Shown here: piece by piece, positions 25,374 to 32,723 of the stretch
Numbering within the stretch: the first letter of the stretch is position 1
Layout of the letters: each line of letters begins with the position of its first letter
Source of the DNA: CAYPZL01 sp964415045
GTDB lineage: Bacteria; Planctomycetota; Phycisphaerae; Sedimentisphaerales; Anaerobacaceae
Direction of reading: 5' to 3'
Assembly: GCA_964415045.1 (NCBI GenBank)
Contig: CAYPZL010000047.1
Location: 1-32,723 of the forward strand
Length of the DNA: 32,723 nt
Translations under genes and position numbers: made by a program
The notes under the pieces: generated by a model
Told to the model about the DNA's origin: nothing
Databases searched by the model: none
What the model saw: only the letters and a program-made list of their open reading frames with translations

Positions 25374-25434
25374 GCCGACAGCAGCGCGCTCGGCAACATC
25401 TTCGACCTCTTCACCAATTAGCCGGAGCTGACCA

Positions 25435-25629
25435 ATGAGATGGGAATACAACACCCTCAAAATGGCGACGACCGGCTTCATCGGCGGCAAGCTCGATGAA
25501 GAGACATTCACAGACCATCTCAATGATCTCGGCGATCAGGGATGGGAGCTGGTCGCCGCCTTCGACACGAATCAGGGCGGCGGACAGACGCGCGACGTGA
25601 TCGTCGTCTTCAAACGACCCGCTGAATAG
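25435..25629 (+). CDS. DUF4177 family small protein
   Basis: 64 residues. The pattern MRWEYNTLKM, then LNDLGDQGWELVAAF, then a C-terminal strand VIVVFKRP is typical of DUF4177, a small alpha/beta domain of unknown function found across bacteria. It has no signal peptide or membrane segment. GGAG lies about nine bases before the ATG. The short gap behind the zinc-ribbon frame suggests that the two are co-transcribed. It is convergent with the GH51 gene, with repeat C between them. Confidence 0.82.
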   Translation: MRWEYNTLKMATTGFIGGKLDEETFTDHLNDLGDQGWELVAAFDTNQGGGQTRDVIVVFKRPAE

Positions 25630-25670
25630 AGCGAATTGGGGAAACCTTTTGCGCAACGGCACTCTGTCAT

Positions 25671-25730
25671 CGTAGGGGCGGTCCTTTATGCCTTGCCGGT
25701 GAAGGGCAGCCACGGGGGGCTGCCCCTACG
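25671..25730. repeat. Palindromic repeat, family C
   Basis: Outer arms CGTAGGGGC (25671-25679) and GCCCCTACG (25722-25730) match exactly. An inner hairpin GGGCAGC...GCTGCCC lies at 25703-25725. It sits between convergent genes (stops at 25629 and 25751) and could serve as a bidirectional terminator. GGGGCTGCCCCTACG-type palindromes are common dispersed elements in environmental bacterial genomes. Confidence 0.7.
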
Positions 25731-25750
25731 GGTGCTGCGCTTCGCCGGGT

Positions 25751-27715
25751 CTACCGCAGGAAGAAGGAATACAGCGTGACACTCAGAGGAACGACTTCGA
25801 GCGGGCCGGTCGTTTCGCTGAACGAGGATTGGACGACGTCCACCTGACGCGGCTTGCCCGGTGCGTTGTGCGACCACTTGCCGGCGCCGGTGAGCGTCCA
25901 CTTCTGTCCCCGGCCCGTGAGCTTTGCGCCGCTCAATTTCAGCGTCAGACGCTGCGGATCGTCGGTCGGATTCACCACGGCGACCGTTACGGCGGTGCGG
26001 TCGGGCGACAACGCCGCGGCTACGTCCAGCGGCTTGAAGTCGCCTGACACCTCCAACGGGACATCCCCGAACCGCTCGCGATAGAGCTTCAGCACCAACC
26101 CGGTCGTCTCGAACTCCGCATCGGTCTTCGTCGTCTTGATCGCGCCGATGACGTTGACGGTCTGGGCATAGTTGGCCATGAAGTAGATGTCGCTGTTACG
26201 GAAAAATTCGTGCAGCCCGACCGCCATCCCCAGCGCATCCTGGAGGAAGTAGCGAACGCCCAGCTCCCCGTATTCGTTCGGCCCGTACCAGTAGTTCCAC
26301 TCGTCCATGGCGATGCGGATGTCTTTGCCCGCCAGCGATGCGATGCTCTTGCGGTAGCCGCGATGCGCCTCGGCCACCTCACGAATCCGTGCGGCGATCT
26401 GCGCCACGTGCGAAACCACGTCGTCCCTGTCCTGCCAGTAGAGATGCTCGCTGATCAGGCTCATGTGGTCGGAGCACGTTGTGAGCATCTGCTCGCTCCA
26501 GCGCCCCTTGGCGCCCACGGCGATGGGGTTGAACGTGGGATCGACCTTGCGCATGGCGTCCACGACGCGATTGTGCTTCTTGACGTACTCTTCCAGCGGC
26601 ATGTGACCGAGCTGCCAGTCCCCGTACATCTCGTTGCCGATGGCCCACCATTTGACGCCCCAGGGTTTGGGGTGGCCGTTGCGGGCGCGGAGGCGGCCCA
26701 TGGGCGTATCGGCGGCGCCGTTGACGTACTCCATTTCCTCGGCCGCGGCCTCGGCGCCTCCCAGGCCCGTATTGACGGCGATGAACGCCTCGGCGCCGAT
26801 CTCGCGGCACAGATCCAGGAACTCATGGAGCCCCACGTCGTTGTGCTCGATGCCCTTCCAGGCCGGATTCTTGCGCGGGGGGCGCCGGTCCGGATCGCCG
26901 AGGCCTTCTTTCCAGTCGTACCCGCTGACGAAGTTCCCGCCCGGCCAGCGATACACCGGGGCATTGAGCTGCTTGAGCAGCGCCACCGTATCGGCGCGCC
27001 AGCCGAGGATGTTGTCGGCGGGCATGAGCGAGACCGTGCCGATCAGGAAATGTCCCTTGCCCGCGCCGACGATCTCGAGCCGGCCGTTGTCGGTGGAGCC
27101 TCGCGCGGTGAATCGCAACGGGAAGGTGGCGTACGCTTTGCCGATCTTCTCGATCGTCACGGTATCGCGGTCGGTCGCACCGCCACCCCAGACGAGACTC
27201 ACGTTGATCGGACCGGCATTACCACTGCCGGCCAGTACGATGCGCCCCGTGTACTCTCTGCCGTCGACGAGGCCGAGCCGCTCCTGCAAGAGTCCGCCCG
27301 GCTTGCCGTCACCGGGCAGTGCGATCCTCGGCGTGTGCTGCCCGACGTACGAATCCTGCGTCACCATCGAGACGGCCTCTTTGTCCCCGACGATCATCCA
27401 GGGCGAACGCGTCAACAGCTCGTACGGATGCCCTTCCCCGTCCCAGGAGCGCGGCCCCGGCTTGTACATCGTCCAGGCGGGGGCTTCCCCGGTGACGGGA
27501 TAGTAGAACTTGCGGTCCTCGAGCATCTCGGCCCAGAGGCCGCCGTAGATGCACCGGCCCAGATGCTCAATGAACTGCCCGTAGATGTACTTCGAGATGG
27601 GCTCGCCCTGCTCGGCCAGGTCGACACGCACGGTCGAGACCCGCGCTTGCGCCGGAGCCGGAATCGCTGTGGCCATTGCCAGTCCGACTACACCGCTGAT
27701 TAGGATCGTCTTCAT
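25751..27715 (-). CDS. Secreted GH51 alpha-L-arabinofuranosidase
   Basis: 654 residues. A Sec signal peptide (about 1-24, ending AQA) is followed by the family N-terminus with ISKYIYGQFIEHLGRCIYGGLW. Residues ~55-235 are an inserted CBM4-like beta-sandwich. The (beta/alpha)8 catalytic domain carries WRWPGGNFVSGYDW-like sequence (YRWPGGNF), acid/base Glu362 in WWAIGNEMYGDW and nucleophile Glu472 in IRIAMDEWNYWYG. A C-terminal beta domain closes the protein. The enzyme releases terminal alpha-L-arabinofuranose from arabinan or arabinoxylan. It pairs functionally with the GH127 enzyme at 13527-15953, which takes the beta anomer. It begins 44 bp after the GH92 fusion gene on the same strand, so the two form an operon. 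AAAGGGC precedes the ATG. Confidence 0.93.
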   Translation of the reverse strand: MKTILISGVVGLAMATAIPAPAQARVSTVRVDLAEQGEPISKYIYGQFIEHLGRCIYGGLWAEMLEDRKFYYPVTGEAPAWTMYKPGPRSWDGEGHPYELLTRSPWMIVGDKEAVSMVTQDSYVGQHTPRIALPGDGKPGGLLQERLGLVDGREYTGRIVLAGSGNAGPINVSLVWGGGATDRDTVTIEKIGKAYATFPLRFTARGSTDNGRLEIVGAGKGHFLIGTVSLMPADNILGWRADTVALLKQLNAPVYRWPGGNFVSGYDWKEGLGDPDRRPPRKNPAWKGIEHNDVGLHEFLDLCREIGAEAFIAVNTGLGGAEAAAEEMEYVNGAADTPMGRLRARNGHPKPWGVKWWAIGNEMYGDWQLGHMPLEEYVKKHNRVVDAMRKVDPTFNPIAVGAKGRWSEQMLTTCSDHMSLISEHLYWQDRDDVVSHVAQIAARIREVAEAHRGYRKSIASLAGKDIRIAMDEWNYWYGPNEYGELGVRYFLQDALGMAVGLHEFFRNSDIYFMANYAQTVNVIGAIKTTKTDAEFETTGLVLKLYRERFGDVPLEVSGDFKPLDVAAALSPDRTAVTVAVVNPTDDPQRLTLKLSGAKLTGRGQKWTLTGAGKWSHNAPGKPRQVDVVQSSFSETTGPLEVVPLSVTLYSFFLR

Positions 27716-27759
27716 CGCATCTGCCCTTTCGATTTCACGGTTTTCCGTACATACACCAA

Positions 27760-30700
27760 TCAGTGAACCCTGACGGCCCGCTGTATGCGAACGGGAGGCG
27801 TCAACGTCTGGCCTTCGGCCTGCGACTCATGAATTCTCCGTACGACCTCCATCCCCTTGACGACGCGACCGAAGGCGGCGAAGCCTTGCCCGTCGGGATT
27901 GCGCTTGCCGCCGAAATCCAGTTCCGGCTGGTCTCCGACGCAGATGAAGAAATGGTGCGTGGCCGTATCCGGGTCCGACCGCGCCATGGAGATCGTGCCG
28001 TCGAGATGACGCAGGCCCGTGTCCCGCGTGCGCTCGATGGCAATCGGTCGAAACGCCTTTTCTTCCCAGGATGGATTCGCCTGCGCCTGGACAACCGCAA
28101 TCTTCACCGGGTCCTCAGGCTGGTTGGAGGCGGTCACCGTGCGGAAGAAGACCCCGTCGCTGTAGAAGCCTTCGAGCACGTAGCGCAGGAAGTTCTTGGT
28201 CGTGACCGGGGCGCGAACGGCGTCAAGCTCCACCTCGATATCGCCGATCGCCGTCTGGATCAGCACGCGCGGCTTGTCGGTCAGGGGCGCCCGGCGCCAG
28301 CGAAAGTGCGGTGCCCGGTCCGGGTCCCAGCCGGTCAGGTGGGCCCGTCCCGTCGCGGGGCGGTCCATGGGCTTGCGGTAGCGCCACGAACCGTCACCGA
28401 AGACCTCGGCGCACAGCTTCGCCAATTCGGGATCGTACTCTTTCAGTTCGGCGCGGGTGTTGACGTGGCAGTGCAGGGCGTCGTTCTCGCGGTTGTTGTC
28501 GAACCAGCACTGGACCGCTTCGGCCCAGTACTCGTGGCGGTTGGTGATGGCGTAGGTGTCGGGCCAGAGACCGCGACCCTTGGCCTTCTCGTACGCCGCC
28601 TTGAGTTTCCCGTCGAAGGCCGGGTCCACCGCCGGCAGGCCCATCGCGTGCATCGCGTGGGCAAACTCGTGGATGAGAATATTCTCCGTGGAGTACGGAT
28701 CGCCCGGATGGCAGAGCAGGTTTTCCTCCCCGCAACTCACCGCCGGTGCGTGGGGCGTCGCGCCCAAGCCGCGGGCCCGCCGATCCCAGTAAACTTTGGG
28801 TTTGAGACGACTATGCTCGGGCACGTCGGTCGTGTACTCGGTGGCCGCCATGACCGCGACGCGGACCTTGCTCTCGGCCATGGCGTTGATGATGTCGCTG
28901 CGTCCCGCAAGCATGTGTCGCAGAATCCAGGCCGCCTCACGCAGGGCATGGTCGGAAACGTAGGCCGAACCGACCACGGGCAATCCGTCCATATCGAGAC
29001 ACTTCTGGTAGAACGGCGCCAGGTCCAGTCTCCTGCGAATCGCTTCGGGAACAGGTGTAGTGACATCGTACCGCCCCGTTACAGACGCGCCCGCATCACC
29101 GCCCCGAGCGGCCCAATCCTTGTTGGGGTCGCGACCCATCTCCACGACCAGCGTGCCTCCAGCCTGGAGGTCCTTCGCGGAGATCCACCAACGATCGAGA
29201 GCTTTTCCGTTGAGCGTGGCGGATTGGACGTACTGGTTCAGGCGGGAAGCGTTGCGCGCGACGATGGTGAAGGCGCCACCTTTGTAATAGTCCGGATGCA
29301 GGCGAATGGTGGCTTTCTCAAATCGCGGGCTCCCGATCTCGTAGACCGGATCGATGCGACAGCCCCCGTCGGTCTGGAACAGGCCCAGCGCGCTCATGAG
29401 GAACCAGGCGCTCATCTGTCCCTGGTCTTCGTCGCCGGGGTAGCCGTCGCTGGGACCGACGCCGTAGTAGCGTTCGAGAATCGCCCGCGTCCACTTCTGC
29501 GTCAGCCAGGGAGCGCCGGCGTGATTGAACAGCCACGCCACCTGCATGCTGGGCTGATTGCCGTGGTTGATCGGATAGTCGGCCATGCGGTCGCCGGTGG
29601 CATTGAAGCGCGAAGGCTCGGACTTGGCCAGTCCCTCGTTCAGACGCTCGATGAAGCGCTCGCGCCCCATGGCCTCGGCCAACCCTTTGACGTCCTGGGG
29701 CACGAACCACGTGAACTGCCACGGGTTGCCTTCGACCCAGCCGCCCTTGCCGCTGTAGGGATTGAAGTCTTCCAGCCAACGTCCGTCGGCGTAACGGGGG
29801 CGGGCGAATCCCGAGTCGGTATCGAAGATGTTGCGCCAGTAGGCGCCCCGTTTGCTGAATTGCTCATAGATGTCCGACTTGTTCAGGGCCTTCGCGAATT
29901 GCGCGACGCACCAGTCGTCGTAGGCGTATTCGAGCGTGTTGGATGCGGCCCCCTGCCCGATGGGAATGTAGCCATACTGGAGATAGGGCTTGAGCTGATA
30001 ATTGCCGACGTGCCCGCCGCCGGGATGAGCCTGCGCCGGCGCCGTCTGCGTGTGGACCATGGCCTCGAGGGCTTCCTCGGGATCGAAGCCGCGAATTCCA
30101 TGCTGATAGGCCGCTACGATCAGTGGAATGGCGTGCTCGGCCACCATGATGCTGGTGTACTCGACGCCGGCCGGACCTTTGGGAAGCCAACCGCCCTTGT
30201 CGTTGATTTCCAGCAACGAACGCACCCACTTCTCCGACACATCGGGCGCCGCCAGGTTCCAGAGCTGGTTGAGGTTCCAGAACGTGTTCCAGAACGCGTC
30301 GCAGCCGAGGACGGGCCAGTCCGGATCGTCCAACTGCTGCGTCCGCTCGTACATATCCACGTACTGCCCGTTAACGTCGCTCATGATCGTCCGGGCGCAG
30401 AACGCGCGGTAGAAATTCGTGTAGAACTTGACCTTCTGCAAGTGGTCGTCGGTCTCGATCTCGATCCGCCGGAACAGGTCGTTCCAGGTCTTGCGCTGGT
30501 GATCCACGACCGCCTGGAAATCCCAGTCGAACGGCTCGATCAGCTCGCGGATCAAATTCTCGCGGGCGTTGGCGATGCTCACGAACGACACGCCGCTGCG
30601 GACCAGAATATGTTCACCCGCGCGGGTCTTGAAGTTCAAGAACGCCCCCAGGTCGCCCGGCCCGGAGGCCTGCGAGACCTCGCGGACGATCTGCCCGTCG

Positions 30701-32205
30701 TTCCAGGCGCCCATGGAGGCAAACGGCTTGCTGAACTGCACGACGAAATAAAGCGTGTAGTCCTGGTACTTGCTGCCCCGGCGTCCCTCGAACCGGGAAT
30801 ATCCGGTGATCTCGCGGTCGCTGGCTCTGGTGATTCGGCCCTCGACCATTTCGTTGTGGTACGGCTCCTCGGACGGGAATTCCAGGTCGATCAGAACGCG
30901 CGCCTGGTCGGTTTCCGGGAACGTGTAGCGCTGCAACGCCGCACGCGTGGTGCTCGTGAGCTCCACCTTGACGTCGTAGTCCTTCAGCATGACCTCGTAG
31001 AAGCCGATGCCGGCCTTCTCCTCGTCGTGGTCGATGCGGCTGCGATATCCCTGGTCCGGATCGTCCGCCGGGCCCGGCTGGGTCTGCAGCGGGCCGACCG
31101 TCGGCATCAGCAGCAGGCCCGCCATGGTCCACGAGTGGATGTGATCGAAGCCCATGATGTTCTCGATGCGGTATTCGTAGCCCGCCTTCCACTTCCAATC
31201 CTCGTTGATCGGGCTGATCTTGACCATGCTCAGCGGCATCCAGGGTCCCGGGGTGAGCATCCAGCGCGAATCCGCGGTGCCCGTGAAGGGATCGACGTAA
31301 TCGGCCGGCGTGACCATCGGAACCTTGTCGCGCGTGATTTCGGTCCGAAGCAGCGTGGTGCCGCCGCTTCGGATGCCCACGGACGCAACGGTCGGCTCAT
31401 CAACCGGCGGCATGTCAACTTCGAGGATGCTTCGCCCGGGTTCGACGGTCCTGGTCGTCCTGCCGGCCCCCTTGATCCGAAACGTCAGCTCCGCGGCGCT
31501 GTCGAGCTGCGTCACATCGACCAGCAACGGCTGATAGGCGCGACCCTCGCGGCGTACCTGGAAAGGGGCCGCCCGGACGCTGTGGATCAGTGTCTCGTGG
31601 GCCGGACCGGGACGAACATCGTCGCTGCCCTCGAATCTGAGTGCGTCGAACACGACCCAGCTACCAGTGAGATGGACCAGTTCAATCGTGTTCAGCCCGA
31701 CGCGCAGCTCGCCGGCGGGGATGTCAATACTGAGGATGTGCTCTTTGCCCTCGTCGAGACGGCCCTGGATGGGGCCTTCGGCGCCAGGCGGCAGTTGGAA
31801 ATCGTGATGATGCCCGTTAACTGAAACGCGCAGCAGCGGGGGTCGCTCTGGGTGTATGCCGGCGAAATCGATCACCAGTCGGCACTGACTCCGGCGGCGC
31901 AAACGCTTGAGGTGGAAATGAATCGGGAGGGTGTTGATCTTGTTGTTGCCTCCACCCCATCCGTCGGCGGGCCCTGCCAGACAGTACGGCCAGTTTTCCC
32001 CGTCCGCCGACCGGCCCACGACGTAGAACTGATCGTGATAGCCGAAGCGGTCGCTAAAACCCGCATAGTTGCTCGGCGCCAGGGCAAACTCCCGCGTGTC
32101 ATTATCCGCCTTGCCGATCTGCCAGAGCGTCGCCGCCGACGCCGGTACACCTTGCAGCAACAGCAACGACCACAGCAGACCTCTTCGAATCAGAATCGTG
32201 CTCAT
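27760..32205 (-). CDS. GH92 glycosidase - HExxH zincin - cyclophilin PPIase fusion
   Basis: 1481 residues in one uninterrupted frame. Residues 1-24: signal peptide. About 27-195: beta-sandwich resembling rhamnogalacturonan-lyase domain III. About 300-1030: GH92, from DYVDPFTGT (Asp302) through GNQPSMQVAWLFNHAGAPW (Gln884 where the family usually has the catalytic-acid Glu) and PGDEDQGQMSAWFLMSALG to SAKDLQAGG (Asp1012). About 1040-1300: metallopeptidase-like region with ILIHEFAHAMH (His1179, Glu1180, His1183) and downstream NRHEYWAEAVQCWF, likely giving the third zinc ligand. About 1312-1481: cyclophilin-type domain, with IQTAIGDIEVEL, ATHHFFICVGDQPELDF and FAAFGRVVKGMEVVRRI. GH92 enzymes are calcium-dependent exo-alpha-mannosidases. 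GGAG nine bases before the ATG. First gene of a pair with GH51. Confidence 0.9.
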   Translation of the reverse strand: MSTILIRRGLLWSLLLLQGVPASAATLWQIGKADNDTREFALAPSNYAGFSDRFGYHDQFYVVGRSADGENWPYCLAGPADGWGGGNNKINTLPIHFHLKRLRRRSQCRLVIDFAGIHPERPPLLRVSVNGHHHDFQLPPGAEGPIQGRLDEGKEHILSIDIPAGELRVGLNTIELVHLTGSWVVFDALRFEGSDDVRPGPAHETLIHSVRAAPFQVRREGRAYQPLLVDVTQLDSAAELTFRIKGAGRTTRTVEPGRSILEVDMPPVDEPTVASVGIRSGGTTLLRTEITRDKVPMVTPADYVDPFTGTADSRWMLTPGPWMPLSMVKISPINEDWKWKAGYEYRIENIMGFDHIHSWTMAGLLLMPTVGPLQTQPGPADDPDQGYRSRIDHDEEKAGIGFYEVMLKDYDVKVELTSTTRAALQRYTFPETDQARVLIDLEFPSEEPYHNEMVEGRITRASDREITGYSRFEGRRGSKYQDYTLYFVVQFSKPFASMGAWNDGQIVREVSQASGPGDLGAFLNFKTRAGEHILVRSGVSFVSIANARENLIRELIEPFDWDFQAVVDHQRKTWNDLFRRIEIETDDHLQKVKFYTNFYRAFCARTIMSDVNGQYVDMYERTQQLDDPDWPVLGCDAFWNTFWNLNQLWNLAAPDVSEKWVRSLLEINDKGGWLPKGPAGVEYTSIMVAEHAIPLIVAAYQHGIRGFDPEEALEAMVHTQTAPAQAHPGGGHVGNYQLKPYLQYGYIPIGQGAASNTLEYAYDDWCVAQFAKALNKSDIYEQFSKRGAYWRNIFDTDSGFARPRYADGRWLEDFNPYSGKGGWVEGNPWQFTWFVPQDVKGLAEAMGRERFIERLNEGLAKSEPSRFNATGDRMADYPINHGNQPSMQVAWLFNHAGAPWLTQKWTRAILERYYGVGPSDGYPGDEDQGQMSAWFLMSALGLFQTDGGCRIDPVYEIGSPRFEKATIRLHPDYYKGGAFTIVARNASRLNQYVQSATLNGKALDRWWISAKDLQAGGTLVVEMGRDPNKDWAARGGDAGASVTGRYDVTTPVPEAIRRRLDLAPFYQKCLDMDGLPVVGSAYVSDHALREAAWILRHMLAGRSDIINAMAESKVRVAVMAATEYTTDVPEHSRLKPKVYWDRRARGLGATPHAPAVSCGEENLLCHPGDPYSTENILIHEFAHAMHAMGLPAVDPAFDGKLKAAYEKAKGRGLWPDTYAITNRHEYWAEAVQCWFDNNRENDALHCHVNTRAELKEYDPELAKLCAEVFGDGSWRYRKPMDRPATGRAHLTGWDPDRAPHFRWRRAPLTDKPRVLIQTAIGDIEVELDAVRAPVTTKNFLRYVLEGFYSDGVFFRTVTASNQPEDPVKIAVVQAQANPSWEEKAFRPIAIERTRDTGLRHLDGTISMARSDPDTATHHFFICVGDQPELDFGGKRNPDGQGFAAFGRVVKGMEVVRRIHESQAEGQTLTPPVRIQRAVRVH

Positions 32206-32253
32206 ACTCGTGTCTCCAGGTCACCAGCCACAATTTCAAAAACTCTCCGGTGG

Positions 32254-32282
32254 ATGCTACCGCACACCGGCATACTCTGCAA
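32254..32282 (-). promoter_or_regulatory. Possible promoter for the GH92 fusion gene
   Basis: On the minus strand TTGCAG (32282-32277), 17 bases, TAGCAT (32259-32254), ending about 48 bases before the start codon at 32205. The -35 hexamer is the same as that proposed for the GH127 gene. Both hexamers are weak, so this is only a candidate. Confidence 0.25.
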
Positions 32283-32306
32283 CCGCACATCCCCGCTACG
32301 CTGCGA

Positions 32307-32723
32307 ATGGCCACGCTTGGCACAAAACACCTCACGGCGGCACCAACGCCAGTCACGCGAAAACGTACGCGAGGCGGGACCATCATTAACACCATTACCG
32401 CGATCATCTTTTTCGGACTCATCGCGGCGGGGATCTGGTGGATCATGAAGGTCGGCGGCCGGGCGGGCCAGCAATATACCGATGCAATGATCGAGACCAG
32501 CAACCGGACCGCCACCATAGCCTGCCAGGCCAATTTTCGCGCCATCGGGCAGAATCTGCAGATGTATGCCATCAGCAACGGCAGCTTCCCGGACAGCCAG
32601 CAGGAATTGATGGACTGGAGCGGAAATTCCCGCCTGTTCCGCTGCCCCGATCCCAACGGGGGCGATTACGTACTACAATCCTTCAGGTTCTTGTTTTTTA
32701 TGCGTGATTTTCATGCTGCGATT
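32307..32723 (+). CDS. Membrane-anchored hypothetical protein, 3' end outside the window
   Basis: Partial: 139 codons are open from an ATG at 32307 to the window edge without a stop. About 25 basic and polar residues (with TRKRTRGG) precede one transmembrane segment (IINTITAIIFFGLIAAGIWW). An extracytoplasmic part follows, including CQANFRAIGQNLQMYAISNG, FPDSQQELMDW and LFRCPDPNGGDYV. The short N-terminus, hydrophobic helix and 'NLQMYA..NG.FP' with a nearby Cys pattern recall prepilin-like or DUF1559-type proteins that are abundant in planctomycetes, but no clear prepilin cleavage site is seen. No good ribosome site precedes the ATG, so the start is uncertain. It is divergent from the GH92 fusion gene. 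Confidence 0.6.
   Translation, partial: MATLGTKHLTAAPTPVTRKRTRGGTIINTITAIIFFGLIAAGIWWIMKVGGRAGQQYTDAMIETSNRTATIACQANFRAIGQNLQMYAISNGSFPDSQQELMDWSGNSRLFRCPDPNGGDYVLQSFRFLFFMRDFHAAI

Noticed and set aside
27763..31824. Antisense open frame of 1353 codons opposite the GH92 fusion gene
   Set aside because: It mirrors the real gene's GC-rich third-position pattern, shows no domain motifs, and the minus-strand protein has clear family signatures over its whole length.

Overview
The window looks like a chromosomal segment of an uncultured planctomycete, most plausibly of the class Phycisphaerae (Sedimentisphaerales-like). This is inferred from three things: many secreted glycoside hydrolases with Tat or Sec signals; a glycogen/alpha-glucan gene set built from GH57, GT4 and short GT35 enzymes; and short AT-rich dispersed repeats whose chance translations read like 'KTKPI...AKRSQF', a pattern I associate with genomes of this group. 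No rRNA, tRNA, CRISPR array, transposase, integrase or phage gene was seen.

Layout. (1) 62-703 (+): Nudix-type protein whose 3' end runs into a dispersed inverted repeat. (2) 775-10692 (-): a compact co-directional run read from right to left: DUF2934 protein, three GT4 glycosyltransferases, a GH57 branching enzyme, a GT35 glucan phosphorylase and a second GH57 enzyme. Several gaps are only 8-34 bp. Together these could elongate, branch and phosphorolyse an intracellular alpha-glucan. No GT5 GlgA, GH13 GlgB or GlgC is present in the window. (3) 11048-17150: a Tat-exported GH106-like hydrolase (-), diverging from a GH127 beta-L-arabinofuranosidase (+) that is followed by a secreted NHL-repeat protein (+). 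(4) 17186-18598 (-): membrane-anchored SpoIIE/RsbU-type PP2C phosphatase. (5) 19002-24906 (+): secreted multidomain alpha/beta hydrolase, then a Tat-exported GH116 enzyme with an inserted beta-sandwich. (6) 25212-25629 (+): a zinc-ribbon protein cut by an in-frame UAG and a DUF4177 protein. (7) 25751-32205 (-): a GH92-zincin-cyclophilin fusion of 1481 residues followed by a secreted GH51 alpha-L-arabinofuranosidase. (8) 32307 to the window edge (+): 5' part of a membrane-anchored protein.

The right two thirds read as a saccharolytic region aimed at arabinose-, mannose-, glucose- and possibly rhamnose-containing glycans. The left third handles internal glucan storage. At least four kinds of dispersed or palindromic repeat sit in the gaps between genes.

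The strongest leads are: the GH92-protease-PPIase fusion, whose GH92 domain has Gln where the family usually has the catalytic-acid Glu; the UAG-interrupted zinc-ribbon gene; the GT4 enzyme with an unexplained C-terminal domain inside the glycogen operon; the GH116 enzyme with an inserted domain; and the repeat families.
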